From contig CAVRPV010000010.1 in NCBI GenBank assembly GCA_963723235.1, forward strand, positions 397,450-461,449: 64,000 bases of DNA, in the 5' to 3' direction. The stretch's first letter is position 1, and each line of letters starts with the position of its first letter. The notes below the pieces were generated by a model, which did not search any database, was not told the DNA's origin, and worked only from the letters and a program-made list of their open reading frames with translations. This stretch comes from CAIRTM01 sp963723235. GTDB taxonomy: Bacteria; Desulfobacterota; WTBG01; CAIYCZ01; CAIRTM01. Shown piece after piece: positions 1 through 9,468 of the stretch. The translations under genes were made by a program, and so were the position numbers.

Positions 1-699
1 GATAAAATTACCGCAAGCCCGGAAGAGGTCGACAAGGCACTTGACGAAATGCGCAAAAGCCTGCCTGAAAACGTCACATTTGAAGATGCCCTGAAAGCCA
101 GCGGCATTACTCTCGAATTTCTCAAAAGTGAAATCACCTTCAAACTGATGGTCAACAAACTGTTTGAAGCCAACGTAAAGGAAACTCCGCCTCCCACAGA
201 TGCCGAGGTCAAAGAATTCTACGAGAAGAACAAGAAGTCATTTGAAATTCCGGAATCCGTACAGGCCAGCCATATTCTCATCAAGAGCTCCAAAGATGAA
301 GACGAAAAAGTGCGCGCTGAAAAACGCGCCCGTGCTGAAGAACTGCGCAAACAACTGGTTAAGGGTGCTGACTTTGCAAAAATTGCGACTGAAAACTCTG
401 ACTGCCCCAGCAAGAGCCAGGGCGGCAACCTGGGCTCCTTCGAACGCGGACGCATGGTAAAAGAATTTGATGATGCAGCTTTCAGCCAGAAAGTAATGGA
501 AATCGGTCCGGTGGTTGAAACTAATTTCGGCTTTCACATCATTCAGGTGCAGGCCCACACACCTGCAAGCGAAAAATCTTTTGAAGAGGTCAAAGCGCAA
601 ATCAAAACACATCTGGAACAGCAAAGTAAGAATACAGCCATACGCGACTATATTGAAAAGCTGAAAAGCAAGGCAACCATCGTATACCCAAAGAAATAG
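1..699 (+). CDS. Parvulin-type peptidyl-prolyl isomerase, 3' part
   Basis: This is the C-terminal part of a SurA/PpiC-type periplasmic foldase; the reading frame is open from base 1, so the gene starts upstream of the window. The first ~60 visible residues are helical and resemble the chaperone segment of SurA-like proteins. They are followed by a PpiC rotamase domain containing ASHILIK, a charged helix, GGNLGSFERGRM and NFGFHIIQV, which are the conserved parvulin signatures. A short basic tail ends the protein. Such enzymes isomerise prolyl bonds in outer-membrane proteins during export. The signal peptide or lipoprotein signal, if any, is outside the window, so SurA, PpiD and PrsA-like variants cannot be separated. 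A hairpin follows the stop codon. Confidence 0.9.
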   Translation, partial: DKITASPEEVDKALDEMRKSLPENVTFEDALKASGITLEFLKSEITFKLMVNKLFEANVKETPPPTDAEVKEFYEKNKKSFEIPESVQASHILIKSSKDEDEKVRAEKRARAEELRKQLVKGADFAKIATENSDCPSKSQGGNLGSFERGRMVKEFDDAAFSQKVMEIGPVVETNFGFHIIQVQAHTPASEKSFEEVKAQIKTHLEQQSKNTAIRDYIEKLKSKATIVYPKK

Positions 700-724
700 C
701 ACAACAAGCGCATCGTGACATTAT

Positions 725-759
725 GCGGGATTTCAGGGCAATGTGCTCCGAAATCCCGC
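725..759 (+). terminator. Hairpin downstream of the foldase gene
   Basis: A perfect 10-bp stem, GCGGGATTTC (725-734) with GAAATCCCGC (750-759), encloses a 15-base loop. It lies 25 bases after the foldase stop. The T-tract is weak (ATTTTAA a few bases on), so termination efficiency is uncertain. Confidence 0.55.
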
Positions 760-780
760 AACCATTTTAAGGCATATCTG

Positions 781-1194
781 ATGAAACCATACCTCACCGA
801 ATACCGCGTAGTCTATTCAGACTGCGACCCGTTTAATGTTGTGTACTATGCCAACTACTTTACCCTTTTTGAGCGCGGCCGCACAGAGCTCTTCCGTGCA
901 ATGGGCATCCCCTACAGCGACATAGAAAAACTGGGTATCTTCGTGCCGGTCAGCGACACCCGCTGCAGGTATAAACGTTCAGCCCGCTACGACGACCTCC
1001 TGAGCATTGAATCCATGGTGCAGGAAATCAAACGCGCCAGCATCATTATCGCCTACCGCATATTAAGAAACAACCAAAGCGAACTGCTTGCTGAAGGCTA
1101 TACCGTCCATGCCTTTGTGAATATCGAAGGAAAACCGCGACGCATTCCACAGGAAATAATCGACAGGATTGAGGCTTACAACAACGCCACATAA
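781..1194 (+). CDS. Acyl-CoA thioesterase, YbgC/4HBT hotdog family
   Basis: A 137-residue single-domain hotdog protein. The segment VYSDCDPFNVVYYANYF matches the 4-hydroxybenzoyl-CoA/YbgC thioesterase active-site loop, in which the Asp after the first strand (the D of DPFNVVYY) is catalytic, followed by the central helix FERGRTELFRAMG. These enzymes hydrolyse acyl-CoA or acyl-ACP thioesters in the cytoplasm. The ATG at 781 was chosen because it gives the usual family length of 130-140 residues; a GTG at 715 would add an extension running through the upstream hairpin. It stands alone between the foldase and the tRNA. The actual substrate cannot be read from the sequence. Confidence 0.88.
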   Translation: MKPYLTEYRVVYSDCDPFNVVYYANYFTLFERGRTELFRAMGIPYSDIEKLGIFVPVSDTRCRYKRSARYDDLLSIESMVQEIKRASIIIAYRILRNNQSELLAEGYTVHAFVNIEGKPRRIPQEIIDRIEAYNNAT

Positions 1195-1244
1195 TCTGCT
1201 GCATGGAAAACATAAAGAGCTGCGTGCAAAACAGCTCAATTTAC

Positions 1245-1274
1245 TTGACAAAAGAAGCAGATACCATATATACT
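1245..1274 (+). promoter_or_regulatory. Sigma-70-type promoter of tRNA-fMet
   Basis: TTGACA at 1245-1250 matches the -35 consensus exactly. An 18-base spacer leads to TATACT at 1269-1274. The tRNA begins 30 bases after the -10 box, which fits a short 5' leader removed by RNase P. Confidence 0.7.
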
Positions 1275-1304
1275 CTTTCACGTTACCCAAACCACTTGAA
1301 CTAT

Positions 1305-1381
<77 letters not shown>

Positions 1382-1390
1382 TACAAATAA

Positions 1391-1427
1391 GGGGTTAGCC
1401 GAACAGGCTAACCCCTTTGTCTTTTTC
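1391..1427 (+). terminator. Rho-independent terminator of tRNA-fMet
   Basis: A perfect 10-bp stem, GGGGTTAGCC (1391-1400) with GGCTAACCCC (1406-1415), has a 5-base loop and is followed by TTTGTCTTTTT. It starts ten bases after the tRNA 3' end. Confidence 0.92.
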
Positions 1428-1688
1428 ACTGATTTGCTTGTCTTCCCGCCCCGACCGGCACCCGCCCTTGACTTTTCCGACAGCCATTAACAGAACAGCC
1501 GGTGTCACATATCTATAAGAGCATTTTCCTATATAGTATGACCGCACATGCAGTGTCATCGCGACCATAGGGAGAGATCTTGCCGTTTTGTTTGTGCAAA
1601 AACAAAGATTTCTCACTCGTTCTGCTCGTTTCGAAATGACAACCCGACTAAGACATTTAGAAAAATGCTCTACATGCAATACACTTGA

Positions 1689-4600
1689 TCAGGCTGGTTT
1701 TGTATCTCCCATCACCTTGCGCATAGTTTCCCCCATCTCCAGCCTGCTCAGGGGCTTTGTTATAAAGGCCTTAATGCCGGCAGCCAGCGCCGCCTCCTCC
1801 GTCACCAGGTCGCTGTAGCCCGTACAGAGAATAACAGGCATGCCGGGCCGCAGGGCCAGAACCCGACGGGCAAGCTCAAAACCGCTCAGTCCCGGCATGG
1901 ACTGGTCGGTGAAAACCAGATCAAAAGCAAAAGGATCCCCGGCAAACTTTTCAAAGGCTTCAAGCGGACTTTGCATCGCCGTCACATGGTATCCCAACGA
2001 TCGCAGGATATTGGCTCCTACATCCATCAGGGCGGGTTCATCATCAACAAGCAGCACAGACCCATGCCCGCGCGGAGGCTCTATCTCAAAAGCCGTGCTC
2101 ACCGCAAGCGTATCCGCCAATATCGGCAACAGCACATGGAACACCGTTCCCTTGCCCGGCTCACTGTAAACCTTTATATCGCCCTTGAGGCTTTTAACAA
2201 TACCGTGTACCACGGCAAGCCCCATCCCGGTTCCCTTACCTACGTCCTTGGTCGTAAAAAAAGGTTCAAAAATGCGCCTAATATTCTCCGGTTCTATCCC
2301 AATGCCCGTATCGCGAATGCTCAGCTGCAGATACGAGCCCGGCTGCAAATCATTGTAGGAAATCATATCAGCAGACTGCAGCACAACGGGTTTCAATGTA
2401 ATTTTCATAACACCGCCTTCACGTTCCATGGCATGAGCGGCATTCGTGCACAGGTTAACGATGATCTGGTGTATCTGGGTGGCGTCTGCCAGCACAACAT
2501 CGCCGGTATCCGTCATGTCGGTCTCTATCGCGACATTCGCGGCAATTGATGCGCGCATCAGCTTGAGTGCTTCCTTCAGAATCAAGTGCACCTGGAGAGG
2601 TTTGAACTCGCTTATAGTCTTGCGGCTGAACGCCAGTATCTGCTTTACAAGATTGCGGGCCCGGTCAGCAGCTTTCAGAACCTGTTCAAGATTATTTTTA
2701 ATCCGGGGATCGCTAATAGACTCATGCTGCGAAAGCTCGGTATAACCGATAATAGCGCCCAGAATATTATTGAAATCATGGGCAATCCCACCTGCAAGGG
2801 TACCGATTGCTTCCATCTTTTGCGACTGGCGAAGCTGATCTTCAATAAGCCTGCGCTCGGTAATGTCCCTGGTTGAGGACACGCTGCCGGAAACAGATCC
2901 GTCCTGATTTCTCAGCAGCACATAATTTGACTCAGTCAAAATTGTGCGCCCGTCTTTGAGAAGGCGCTCGTTTACTACATTACGTACAAAGCCCTGCTCA
3001 TAGAGTTGTTCAAGAACCTCCATTGTTTGTTGCAGCATCCGTTCATCCGGAGGCGTAAAAATAGCTCCGTGCTGCCCGATGATTTCCTCCGGACTGTATC
3101 CATACACGTCATGCACAGAGTCATTGGCCATAATAATGTAACCCTGATCATCGGCAACAACGATGGCATCAGGAGAGGCCATAAAAATCTTCTCGAGATA
3201 ATCACGCGAGCGCTGCAGCTGATCCTCAAGCCGCTTGCGCTCCGTTATGTCCCGCGTTGAGGAAATACCCCCGGCAGGTGTACCATCCTGATTTCTAAGC
3301 AGTGCAACGCTGGTCTCAACCTGTATGCTGTGACCGTCTTTGTGCTTTCTGGTCGTTTCAAAACCGCGAACAATCCCCTGCTCAAATACCTTTTCAACAA
3401 GGGCAATGTTCTGACGCATGGATTTATCATCATTGGGCATCATGGAAGCATGCTGCCCAATGAGTTCCTCAGGACTGTAGCCGTAAACATCATACACCGA
3501 GTCATTTGCAGCAGTTATATACCCTAAGGCATCGGCAACGATAATCGCGTCAGGAGAGGTCTTAAACATGGTCGCCAGAGAATCCCGGGCCTGCCTGATT
3601 TCCTCCTCAACCCGCTTGCGATCAGTGATATCGCGCAGCATTACGACAACCCCGCCACCCTCAGATACATTATTGAGTCTGGTCTCCACAGGCAGAAGTG
3701 TGCCATCCTTACGATAATAAGAGGTTTCCATGGGAATATTGTAATCCCGGGTGTACCATTGCTGCTCCGCATCACTACCCACGGACACGTTTTCCATGGC
3801 AGTGCTAAAAGCCGTACCGTTCATGCCGATCAATTCGCCCGGTTCATAGCCGAGCATGCTGTACAATGCCCTGTTGGCAAACACGATATTGCCCATATCG
3901 TCCGTCACATACAAACCGTCTCCGGCAGCATCAAATACGTTCTGGAAAAAATCTCGCGAGCGCTGCAGCGCTTCGGCTGCGGCTTTCACGCTGGACTCAG
4001 ACTGACGACGCTGGCTGATATCGCGAATAATCATTGAATAAAAGGACTTGCCGTTCAGCAACCAGGAATTCAGGGAAAACTCAACAGGAAACTGGGCACC
4101 GCCCTTGCGGACCATTTCTGATTCAACAGTTGCCGTAATCGAAATATGCGTGCCAGACTGCATGAGACTTGCGCGGCGGCTTAGTTCCTGTTCATGCATT
4201 TCGGGAGGCAGGAACATTATACTATTATGGCCCACTATTTCATCCTGGCCGTATCCGAACATTATTTCAGCGCCACGGTTGCAGTAGAGGTTAACACCGG
4301 CAGCATCGGTTATGATAATGGCATCAGGAGAATTTTCAGCAATTGCCCTGAAACGTTCTCGGCTTTCCTGTAAATCCCGGACTTTGTCGACAACCATCTG
4401 CTCGAGATTCTCGCGGTGCAATCGCAGCTCCTGCTCTGCCTCCTGCCGGGCAAGCAACTCGCCCCGCAGTCTGACCTGCAAATCACTGAGGCGCCCGACA
4501 ACCAGCGCAATGAAAACAAAGCCTATGTGCCCTGCAATGCCGCCGCCGGAGATAAGCATTGAGTGAAACCAGTCAAAACCTGTAACTTTCATCATGAGGG

Positions 4601-4847
4601 CATTGACTGGAAAGCACATCATACCTGCAATCACGCCCGCGCGTGTGCCATACAGCCAGGAAATGGTGATGACCGGAATCACTGCCAGAATAGGCATGCC
4701 GGAAAATCTGAAGAAAGCGGGCAGGACGGAGAATAACACAAGGTACGCGAGTACCGACGCTGCAGCTATGCTGAAACGCATTTTTTCAAAAAACGTTTTT
4801 GTTTCGGCGGAAAAAATTTTCTGCGGAGCTTGCATGCGGCTCACCAT
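1689..4847 (-). CDS. Membrane hybrid histidine kinase with four PAS domains
   Basis: A 1052-residue sensor. Residues ~25-120 hold three to four membrane segments, followed by a coiled coil (~122-160). Four PAS domains follow, beginning near 165, 298, 423 and 548, each ending in the RDIT-type linker; PAS3 and PAS4 are clearly duplicates of one another. The HisKA box GTLAGGIAHDFNN carries the phospho-acceptor His ~690, and the ATPase domain shows N-box NLCTNAAHA, DTGIGI and GTGMGLAVV. A C-terminal receiver (from ~930, VLLVDDEP) has the phosphorylatable Asp ~981 in FTDQSMPG and the conserved Lys ~1031. It should phosphorylate itself and its own receiver in response to a membrane, redox or ligand signal. 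No response regulator is adjacent. No clear Shine-Dalgarno precedes the ATG; a second ATG lies four codons inside. Confidence 0.93.
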   Translation of the reverse strand: MVSRMQAPQKIFSAETKTFFEKMRFSIAAASVLAYLVLFSVLPAFFRFSGMPILAVIPVITISWLYGTRAGVIAGMMCFPVNALMMKVTGFDWFHSMLISGGGIAGHIGFVFIALVVGRLSDLQVRLRGELLARQEAEQELRLHRENLEQMVVDKVRDLQESRERFRAIAENSPDAIIITDAAGVNLYCNRGAEIMFGYGQDEIVGHNSIMFLPPEMHEQELSRRASLMQSGTHISITATVESEMVRKGGAQFPVEFSLNSWLLNGKSFYSMIIRDISQRRQSESSVKAAAEALQRSRDFFQNVFDAAGDGLYVTDDMGNIVFANRALYSMLGYEPGELIGMNGTAFSTAMENVSVGSDAEQQWYTRDYNIPMETSYYRKDGTLLPVETRLNNVSEGGGVVVMLRDITDRKRVEEEIRQARDSLATMFKTSPDAIIVADALGYITAANDSVYDVYGYSPEELIGQHASMMPNDDKSMRQNIALVEKVFEQGIVRGFETTRKHKDGHSIQVETSVALLRNQDGTPAGGISSTRDITERKRLEDQLQRSRDYLEKIFMASPDAIVVADDQGYIIMANDSVHDVYGYSPEEIIGQHGAIFTPPDERMLQQTMEVLEQLYEQGFVRNVVNERLLKDGRTILTESNYVLLRNQDGSVSGSVSSTRDITERRLIEDQLRQSQKMEAIGTLAGGIAHDFNNILGAIIGYTELSQHESISDPRIKNNLEQVLKAADRARNLVKQILAFSRKTISEFKPLQVHLILKEALKLMRASIAANVAIETDMTDTGDVVLADATQIHQIIVNLCTNAAHAMEREGGVMKITLKPVVLQSADMISYNDLQPGSYLQLSIRDTGIGIEPENIRRIFEPFFTTKDVGKGTGMGLAVVHGIVKSLKGDIKVYSEPGKGTVFHVLLPILADTLAVSTAFEIEPPRGHGSVLLVDDEPALMDVGANILRSLGYHVTAMQSPLEAFEKFAGDPFAFDLVFTDQSMPGLSGFELARRVLALRPGMPVILCTGYSDLVTEEAALAAGIKAFITKPLSRLEMGETMRKVMGDTKPA

Positions 4848-5529
4848 ATCATGTCAAGAGTCAAGGCGCTCTCATATCACACGTGTGCGCCTTGCCAAAA
4901 ACTATATTCTTCGAAGACTTAGCGCGCTGTGTCACTGTATACCGCACCTGCTGATGGCAAAGTATAGACGGAGGTTTGCGTGAGTGTCAATACAAAACAG
5001 GTTCACGCTCGTGTCTGCAGGCGCGCTTAAAAACAACCGTCATGAAAAAAAATTTTTGGGTTATGTGTTTCTGCCGCGTGCCATAAAAGCACTCGTGCAA
5101 GCGTAAAAAAATTTACCGCACACACACGGAGATCCCGAGGTGGGTTGCGCTGCATCTCAGGACAATAGTCATTCTCATCAGCAACAAAGTAAAAAAAATC
5201 GCGCAAAATATATTTTTTTTCGGGTTTATAAAAAAAAAATTTAAAAATATTTTTAGCCCTTAATTTTAAAAAAAAACCGTTTTTAGCCTGTAAATAAAGG
5301 GTTCTATGTTATTTTGCACCTCATTGAGCTTTTTTTAATTTTTTTTGCATGCGTTTTTTTATTTGCTTTACCCTCATTTTGTTGTAATGTTGCGCAAAAA
5401 ATAGCCGAAAAAGATAAAAGAAGTTAAAAGCATGGCAGGGATATAAAGACAGATTGATTCTCAGTTTTTTTACACCTCTGCTAGTGCAGAGGAAACCCGC
5501 AAGAAACCACAATTTGAAAGGGAAAAAAC
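4848..5529. other. AT-rich intergenic region between two genes
   Basis: This 680-base gap separates the start of the kinase (minus strand) from the start of the H1-like gene (plus strand), so it should hold both promoters. Roughly 5040-5410 is strikingly AT-rich, with many A6-A9 and T6-T8 tracts spaced about a helical turn or two apart, and the phrase TTTTTAGCC occurs twice (around 5250 and 5280). Runs of this kind usually produce intrinsically curved DNA. I could not identify a convincing gene or a clear -35/-10 pair here. The open frames visible inside it are poly-Lys or poly-Phe artefacts of the A/T tracts. Confidence 0.5.
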
Positions 5530-5730
5530 ATGGCAACTGCAAAAAAAGCACCTGTGAAAAAAGCTGCTGTGAAAAAAGCTGTTGTGAAAAAGGCTGTTGC
5601 AAAAAAGGCTCCCGTGAAAAAAGCTGTTGCTAAAAAGGCTCCTGCGAAAAAGGCTGCTGTGAAAAAGGCCGCTCCGAAAAAGGCCGCTGTGAAAAAGGCC
5701 GCTCCGAAGAAAGCCGCCGCAAAGAAGTAA
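5530..5730 (+). CDS. Histone H1-like lysine/alanine-rich DNA-binding protein
   Basis: A 66-residue protein made almost entirely of Lys, Ala, Val and Pro in a degenerate five-residue repeat (A/V-KK-A-A/P/V), with no acidic residues at all. It resembles the C-terminal tail of eukaryotic histone H1 and bacterial H1-like proteins (chlamydial Hc2, AlgP, Bordetella BpH1), which bind DNA non-specifically through lysines. The start has AAAGGGA just upstream. The DNA itself is a tandem repeat: near its 3' end a 30-base unit encoding AVKKAAPKKA occurs twice, so length variation by slippage is likely. A strong terminator follows. It probably acts as a nucleoid-associated protein; this is inferred from composition only. 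Confidence 0.8.
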   Translation: MATAKKAPVKKAAVKKAVVKKAVAKKAPVKKAVAKKAPAKKAAVKKAAPKKAAVKKAAPKKAAAKK

Positions 5731-5750
5731 TAAAGAAAACAGATTCCATA

Positions 5751-5785
5751 AAAAAACAGGGCCGCTTCATGGCCCTGTTTTTTTA
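5751..5785 (+). terminator. Terminator of the H1-like gene
   Basis: CAGGGCC (5757-5763) pairs with GGCCCTG (5771-5777) around a 7-base loop. It is preceded by A6 and followed by an eight-base T-run, an almost ideal intrinsic terminator. Confidence 0.93.
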
Positions 5786-6200
5786 TGGTGGAAAATCTTC
5801 ACTGTATCAAGAGCATCCATGTACAACACCCTGCTTAACCTCTGACGACAACGTTTAGACCTGAAAGTCCATGGTTTGACAATCAACGAACGGTTTGTTT
5901 CTTTGAAATAGGGCACAGTGAAGAGTTACATGCTCTAAAACATCATATATTGACGCCGAAAAGCCAGACCAATGGCTTGACGCTCGCCACAACAGGACTA
6001 TATTTCTCTGCTAGAAAGGCTCCGGAAAAAGGAATAAATGCCGTTTTACCGGTTGATACATGTTATGTCTACCCTATACTTCCCAGCAACACCATGAGTA
6101 TGTAACTGATTTTATACAGCCTCTTATTGTACGCAGATCTCGACTGAGGGGAGAAGATATTAAATGCAATGTGTGCGCTGTTGCCTGATGAAGTACTTAA
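5786..6200. other. Intergenic stretch with no recognised gene
   Basis: About 415 bases lie between two convergent terminators. Codon structure looks random on both strands and there is no recognisable protein, RNA or repeat. I see nothing in it. Confidence 0.4.
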
Positions 6201-6225
6201 AAAAAAGGGCTGTTGCCAGCCCTTT
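6201..6225 (-). terminator. Terminator of lectin copy 1
   Basis: Read on the minus strand, GGGCTG (6222-6217) and CAGCCC (6212-6207) form a stem with a four-base loop, flanked by A/T pairs and followed by a T-run (A6 at 6201-6206 on plus). It lies about 30 bases after the last coding bases of the first lectin copy. Confidence 0.85.
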
Positions 6226-6253
6226 CATTATTCACCTTTGGCGCCTGTGCCCC

Positions 6254-7624
6254 TCAGGGCTCATAGGAGCAGTCTTCCCATGCTGATACAGGACCGCAGG
6301 GGCTGTGCTGCGTGGCAGTGCCGTACAGATCAACGTCTTCAAGCACATACCAGTAGCGCTTACCGGTTTGAACGTCGGTATCGATAAACTCATACGACGC
6401 CCCGAACGGCGATTCACCCAGAGCCGGAATCGGATCAGCATTTATTTTTACATACGGGCCCTTCTTCAATGCCTTCTTCGATTTCAACCATTTCCCCAAT
6501 TTTTTCAAAAAATTCTTCTTATCCGTCCTGGCTGTATCAATTGATTCAGCCCGGTACAGGTTAAAGTAAGCGTTATCAATTTCAGTATCGGTATCCCAGC
6601 TGACAGCAACCCCGTCATCCTCCCAGGTTGCGTCAAAACTGCCAAGTTCTATCAGCGTTGCCGTCTCGCACACATACCCCAGGCACCCATAACCCGGCGG
6701 GCAGTCGGCGTCAACCCAGCATTCCGGCTGGTTCAATGGGCTGTGACCACAAAGTTGCGTATTTCCTGAGTGCTCGTTTATCCGCCGGTCGAGGCAGTAA
6801 ACCCCATCATAACCTGGTCCGGGTATACCACAGGAGTTTGATATGTGATTAACTACTGTCATATATGCGCCGGTTGTCCTTTGCTCATCTGAATCGTAAT
6901 CTTACTATCAGGGGCCATGGTCAGAATCACGTGATACACATCCTTAGTGCCAGGGCGGCTGTCCTTGGCATTCAGTCGTTGCAAAAGCCAGTCGGGTTAT
7001 GCGCACCGGCCAGATAAGCATAACCCTGAGTAGCGATCAGCTCCCATCGACCCGCGCATAAGTACTAGAGTAGGGCCTGAATCCGGGACCACCTACACGG
7101 CCTTCTATGGGGTTTGAGAAGTTGCCGTAGGTATCAAAACCAAACGCGGTGTATCCGCCATTCATCCCGACAGAGCCGAATGCGGTATGCTGCGCATAGC
7201 CAAGCGAGCCGCCCCATCCGCCTGCTATCGGTGTAGCCTGGCCATCCCACAGCACCACTGTAAACCCATCAGCAACATGATTTTGTCAGTCGGTCCAGAT
7301 AACAAAATCAAACGTCAGGGTAAAGCCATAGTTTGTCGTTATCGGGTTGTTATAATAAACAAATGAATCCTGATTGGTTTTATCGGATGTCAAACGCAGC
7401 CAGCCGTTGCCGGCTGTATCAATGCCGGGCGCCGTCAAACGCGGTCCGTCGCCTGCTGCATTTACAAACGTCCAATTGGGCGCCGTTGTCCCCTTAAAGG
7501 TTTCATTAATAAAATTTTGTGCCTGTACACCAGACACACAAACGAGCAGGATCAATGCTGTACCCATAACCATGAGTATCTTATTGATTCTTCGCATTAC
7601 CAGTTCTCCTTTTATATTCTTCAT
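6254..7624 (-). pseudogene. Exported L-type lectin protein, copy 1, broken
   Basis: The frame begins at 7624 with a signal peptide (ILMVMGTALILLVCVSGVQA) and then an L-type lectin-like beta-sandwich: GWLRLT, GGWGGSLGYAQ, GFDTYGNFSNP and GGPGFRPYS are hallmarks of bacterial L-type lectin domains. An in-frame TGA interrupts it near 7286 (after VIWTD), and the frame changes near 7060 and again further on. From about 6720 a DCPPGYGC motif is followed by a fibronectin-III-like module (FDATWEDDGVAVSWDTDTE, NLYRAES, YWYVLEDVDLYGTATQHSP). The intact ancestor would have been a secreted sugar-binding protein of ~450 residues. One nonsense codon plus several frame changes suggest decay, although sequencing indels are frequent in this window and may explain part of it. 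Confidence 0.75.
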
Positions 7625-7842
7625 ATGTTACAGTCTGATTATTTACGCTATGACATATACATTATCGTCATACATTTGGTCTTTCTTGAACGGTTTCCTT
7701 ATAATCTATCTTATTACCTATTGCAATTGTGCTGTTTTTTTATAATTTCAAACTATATCAGAAACTTACCACTTCTCTCAATAGTAATTATAACTAAAAG
7801 TATATTATTATTCAAGCGCCATCTGATTAATAATGAGCGGCA

Positions 7843-7866
7843 TAAAAAAAGGCCGTTTCCGGCCTT
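7843..7866 (-). terminator. Terminator of lectin copy 2
   Basis: On the minus strand AAGGCCG (7866-7860) pairs with CGGCCTT (7855-7849) around a four-base loop, followed by a run of seven T. It lies 40 bases beyond the second lectin copy. Confidence 0.9.
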
Positions 7867-7904
7867 GTAATGTATTCATCCCCAGTATGCCCAAAAGGGC
7901 TGCT

Positions 7905-9268
7905 TCAAGGCGTGTACGAGCAGTCTTCCCATGCTGATACCGGCCCGCAGGGGCTGTGCTGCGTGGCAGTGCCGTACAGATCAACGTCTTCAAGCACATA
8001 CCAGTAGCGCTTGCCGGTTTGAACGTCGGTATCGATAAACTCATAGAACGCCCCGAACGGCGATTCACCCAGAGCCGGAATCGGATCAGCATTTATTTTT
8101 ACATACGGGCCCTTCTTCAATGCCTTCTTCGATTGCAACCATTTCCCCAATTTTTTCAAAAAATTCTTATTATCCGTCCTGGCTGTATCAATTGATTCAG
8201 CCCGGTACAGGTTGTAGTAAGCGTTATCAATTTCAGTATCGGTGTCCCAGCTGACAACAACCCCGTCATCCTCCCAGGTTGCGTCAAAGCTGCCAAGCTC
8301 TATCAGCGTTGCTGTCTCGCACACATACCCCAAACATCCATAACCGGGCGGGCAGTCGGCGTCAACCCGGCATTCAGGCGTACCAATGGGGGTGACCTCA
8401 AAGTTTCGTAAGCTCCTGCGTGCTCGTGGATCCGCCGGTCGAAGCAGTAAACCCGATCATAACCTGGTTCGGGTATACAACATTAGTTGGATATGCAGAA
8501 ACCACTGTTGAAAATGCTGCATCCCTCACTCTTTTCATCTGAATCGTAACCGTGCCATTAGCGTTCATGGTCAAGATTACCGAATAACGTTGTTTAGTAT
8601 TTGTGGGGCGGGTCCCGGCATTCAAACTTGCAAAATCCCACAGGGGCTCCGCACCGGTAAGATATGGGTAGCCCTGGCTGCGATCTGCTCCCATCGCCCC
8701 TCGCAAAACTACTGAATACGGTACTGCTGCCCGGGCCACCTTCACGGTCTTCGGTGGGGTTTGAAAAATTACCATACGTATCAAAACCAAACGCTGTGAA
8801 TCCGCCATTCATCCCGACAGAGCCGAATTCGCTATGCTGAGCATACCCAAGCGAGCCGCCCCATCCACCTGCCATCGGTGTAGCCCGGCCATCCCACAGC
8901 ACCACCGCAATCCCGTCAGCAGCAGTGCCTGCGGCGGTCCAGATAACAAAATCAAACGTTATGGTAAGGCCGTATTTTAACGTTATGGGATACTTATAAT
9001 AAACAAATGAATTCTGATTTTGTTTATCAGCTGTCAACCGCAGCCAGCCGCTACCGGCGGTGTCAATGCCGGGAGCCGTCAAAAGCGGGCCGTCGCCTGC
9101 AGCATTTACAAACGTCCAGTCAGGCGCCGTAGTATCCATAAAGGTTTCATTAATAAAACTTTGTGCCTGTACGCCAGACGCACAAACAAGCAGCATCACT
9201 GCTGTACTCATAACCGTGACTATCTTTTTAATTCTTCGCATTACCGCTTTTCCTTTTTTATTCTTCAC
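7905..9268 (-). pseudogene. Exported L-type lectin protein, copy 2, frameshifted
   Basis: This is a paralogue of copy 1 in the same order: signal peptide ending in SGVQA, L-type lectin domain (GWGGSLGYAQHSEFGSVG, FDTYGNFSNP), then SVVLRGAMGADRSQGYPYL in a second frame, and the DCPPGYGC plus fibronectin-III-like module in a third. Here the first lectin half is open without a stop from 9268 to 8594, and the second lectin half is open from 8808 to 8398. Frame changes near 8720 and near 8405 are therefore the only visible lesions. Correcting both would give a secreted protein of ~450 residues. It is better preserved than copy 1 and may be functional if the frame changes are sequence errors. Confidence 0.72.
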
Positions 9269-9468
9269 ATCTTATAATGCGCTTTTTGCGCCATGGCACT
9301 ATATTATCGGCACACACTTGGTCTTTCATAAACGATTTTATGAATCATTGAAATTGTATAATTTTTAATAATTTCTGCATATATCAGAGACTCAAGTCTT
9401 CTCTCATTTTTAAATATAACTAAAACCATATAACCATTCAAGACCATCTGATTAATAATGAAGAACGC

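Larger units (their letters stand above)
6201..9468 (-). repeat. Tandem duplication of a 1.63-kb lectin gene unit
   Basis: Two consecutive units of about 1.63 kb (roughly 6201-7840 and 7841-9468) each contain a terminator, a lectin gene and its upstream region in the same order. The unit ends share the phrase CCATCTGATTAATAATGA (around 7820 and 9447). Identity is uneven: the 3' third (C-terminal fibronectin-like part) differs at only about 6 of 136 residues, while the lectin part and upstream DNA are clearly more diverged. The second unit abuts the 3' end of rmuC. Confidence 0.85.

Noticed and set aside
5321..5602. Minus-strand frame rich in Gln/Leu/Phe across the H1-like gene
   Set aside because: It is the antisense of Lys/Ala repeat codons and A/T tracts.
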